This document shows positions 35,599 to 35,601 of a stretch of DNA of 35,601 bases, piece by piece. Both the position numbers and the translations under genes were made by a program. This stretch comes from Nocardia brevicatena NBRC 12119 (GTDB lineage: Bacteria > Actinomycetota > Actinomycetes > Mycobacteriales > Mycobacteriaceae), in assembly GCF_000308495.1 (NCBI RefSeq), contig NZ_BAFU01000084.1, positions 1-35,601 on the forward strand, written 5' to 3'. How positions within the stretch are numbered: the stretch's first letter is position 1; the number at the start of each line of letters is the position of its first letter. The notes under the pieces were generated by a model. It was not told where the DNA came from, did not search any database, and was given only the letters and a program-made list of their open reading frames with translations.

Positions 35599-35601
35599 GA
35601 T

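Overview
The window looks like a chromosomal segment of a mycolic-acid actinobacterium, most likely Nocardia or a close relative. It is strongly GC-rich, uses many GTG starts and apparently leaderless genes, and carries an MgtA-type mannosyltransferase, a split menaquinone pathway, BldC and a system II cytochrome c assembly operon. The genus is inferred from gene content only. From memory, most genes have counterparts in the Mycobacterium tuberculosis interval Rv0526-Rv0558, here in a rearranged order.

Layout. 1-262: a 99-nt long hairpin followed by two 38-bp direct repeats. 263-3893: a VOC protein, a DUF2505 protein, a membrane protein, mannosyltransferase mgtA and methyltransferase menG. 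4029-8315: a very large fusion of an assimilatory-type molybdopterin nitrate reductase with a CysJ-like flavoprotein. 8389-15440: an accessory stretch with a LuxR-type ATPase regulator, an HSL-type hydrolase, an aldo/keto reductase divergent from a TetR regulator, and a DinB/MDMPI-like protein. 15710-18964: a leftward operon (MMPL transporter, CsoR/CstR-like sensor, DUF2892, DUF302) with three matching ATACCC...GGGTAT palindromes; next to it is the first ~28 codons of a DsbA-like gene that stops making sense near menE.

19297-27302 is the menaquinone core: menE, a VOC gene and menB leftward; then a hotdog thioesterase, a DUF6918-like gene, a second copy of the long hairpin, menD, an acidic repeat protein (opposite strand), an SRPBCC protein and menA. 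MenD, MenE, MenB, MenA and MenG are present; menC, menF and menH are not in the window. The thioesterase is a candidate for the DHNA-CoA hydrolase step. 27328-30157, leftward: a holin-like membrane protein, an HTH gene plus Clp-N gene that together resemble a split ClpC2 with two palindromes on its promoter, a cysteine desulfhydrase-like PLP enzyme and a DUF4229 protein. 30342-31120: bldC, a small membrane protein and a small unknown gene. 31272-35598, leftward: tlpA, a small coupled ORF, ccdA, resB and ccsA, the cytochrome c maturation operon.

Taken together the window serves respiration and redox: quinone synthesis, cytochrome c assembly, nitrate/sulfur electron transfer and sulfide/persulfide handling. 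The three observations most worth a second look are the pair of homologous long hairpins with compensatory base changes, the split ClpC2-like autoregulated pair, and the CstR-like operon with its operators. No tRNA, rRNA, CRISPR, insertion sequence or phage gene was recognised.
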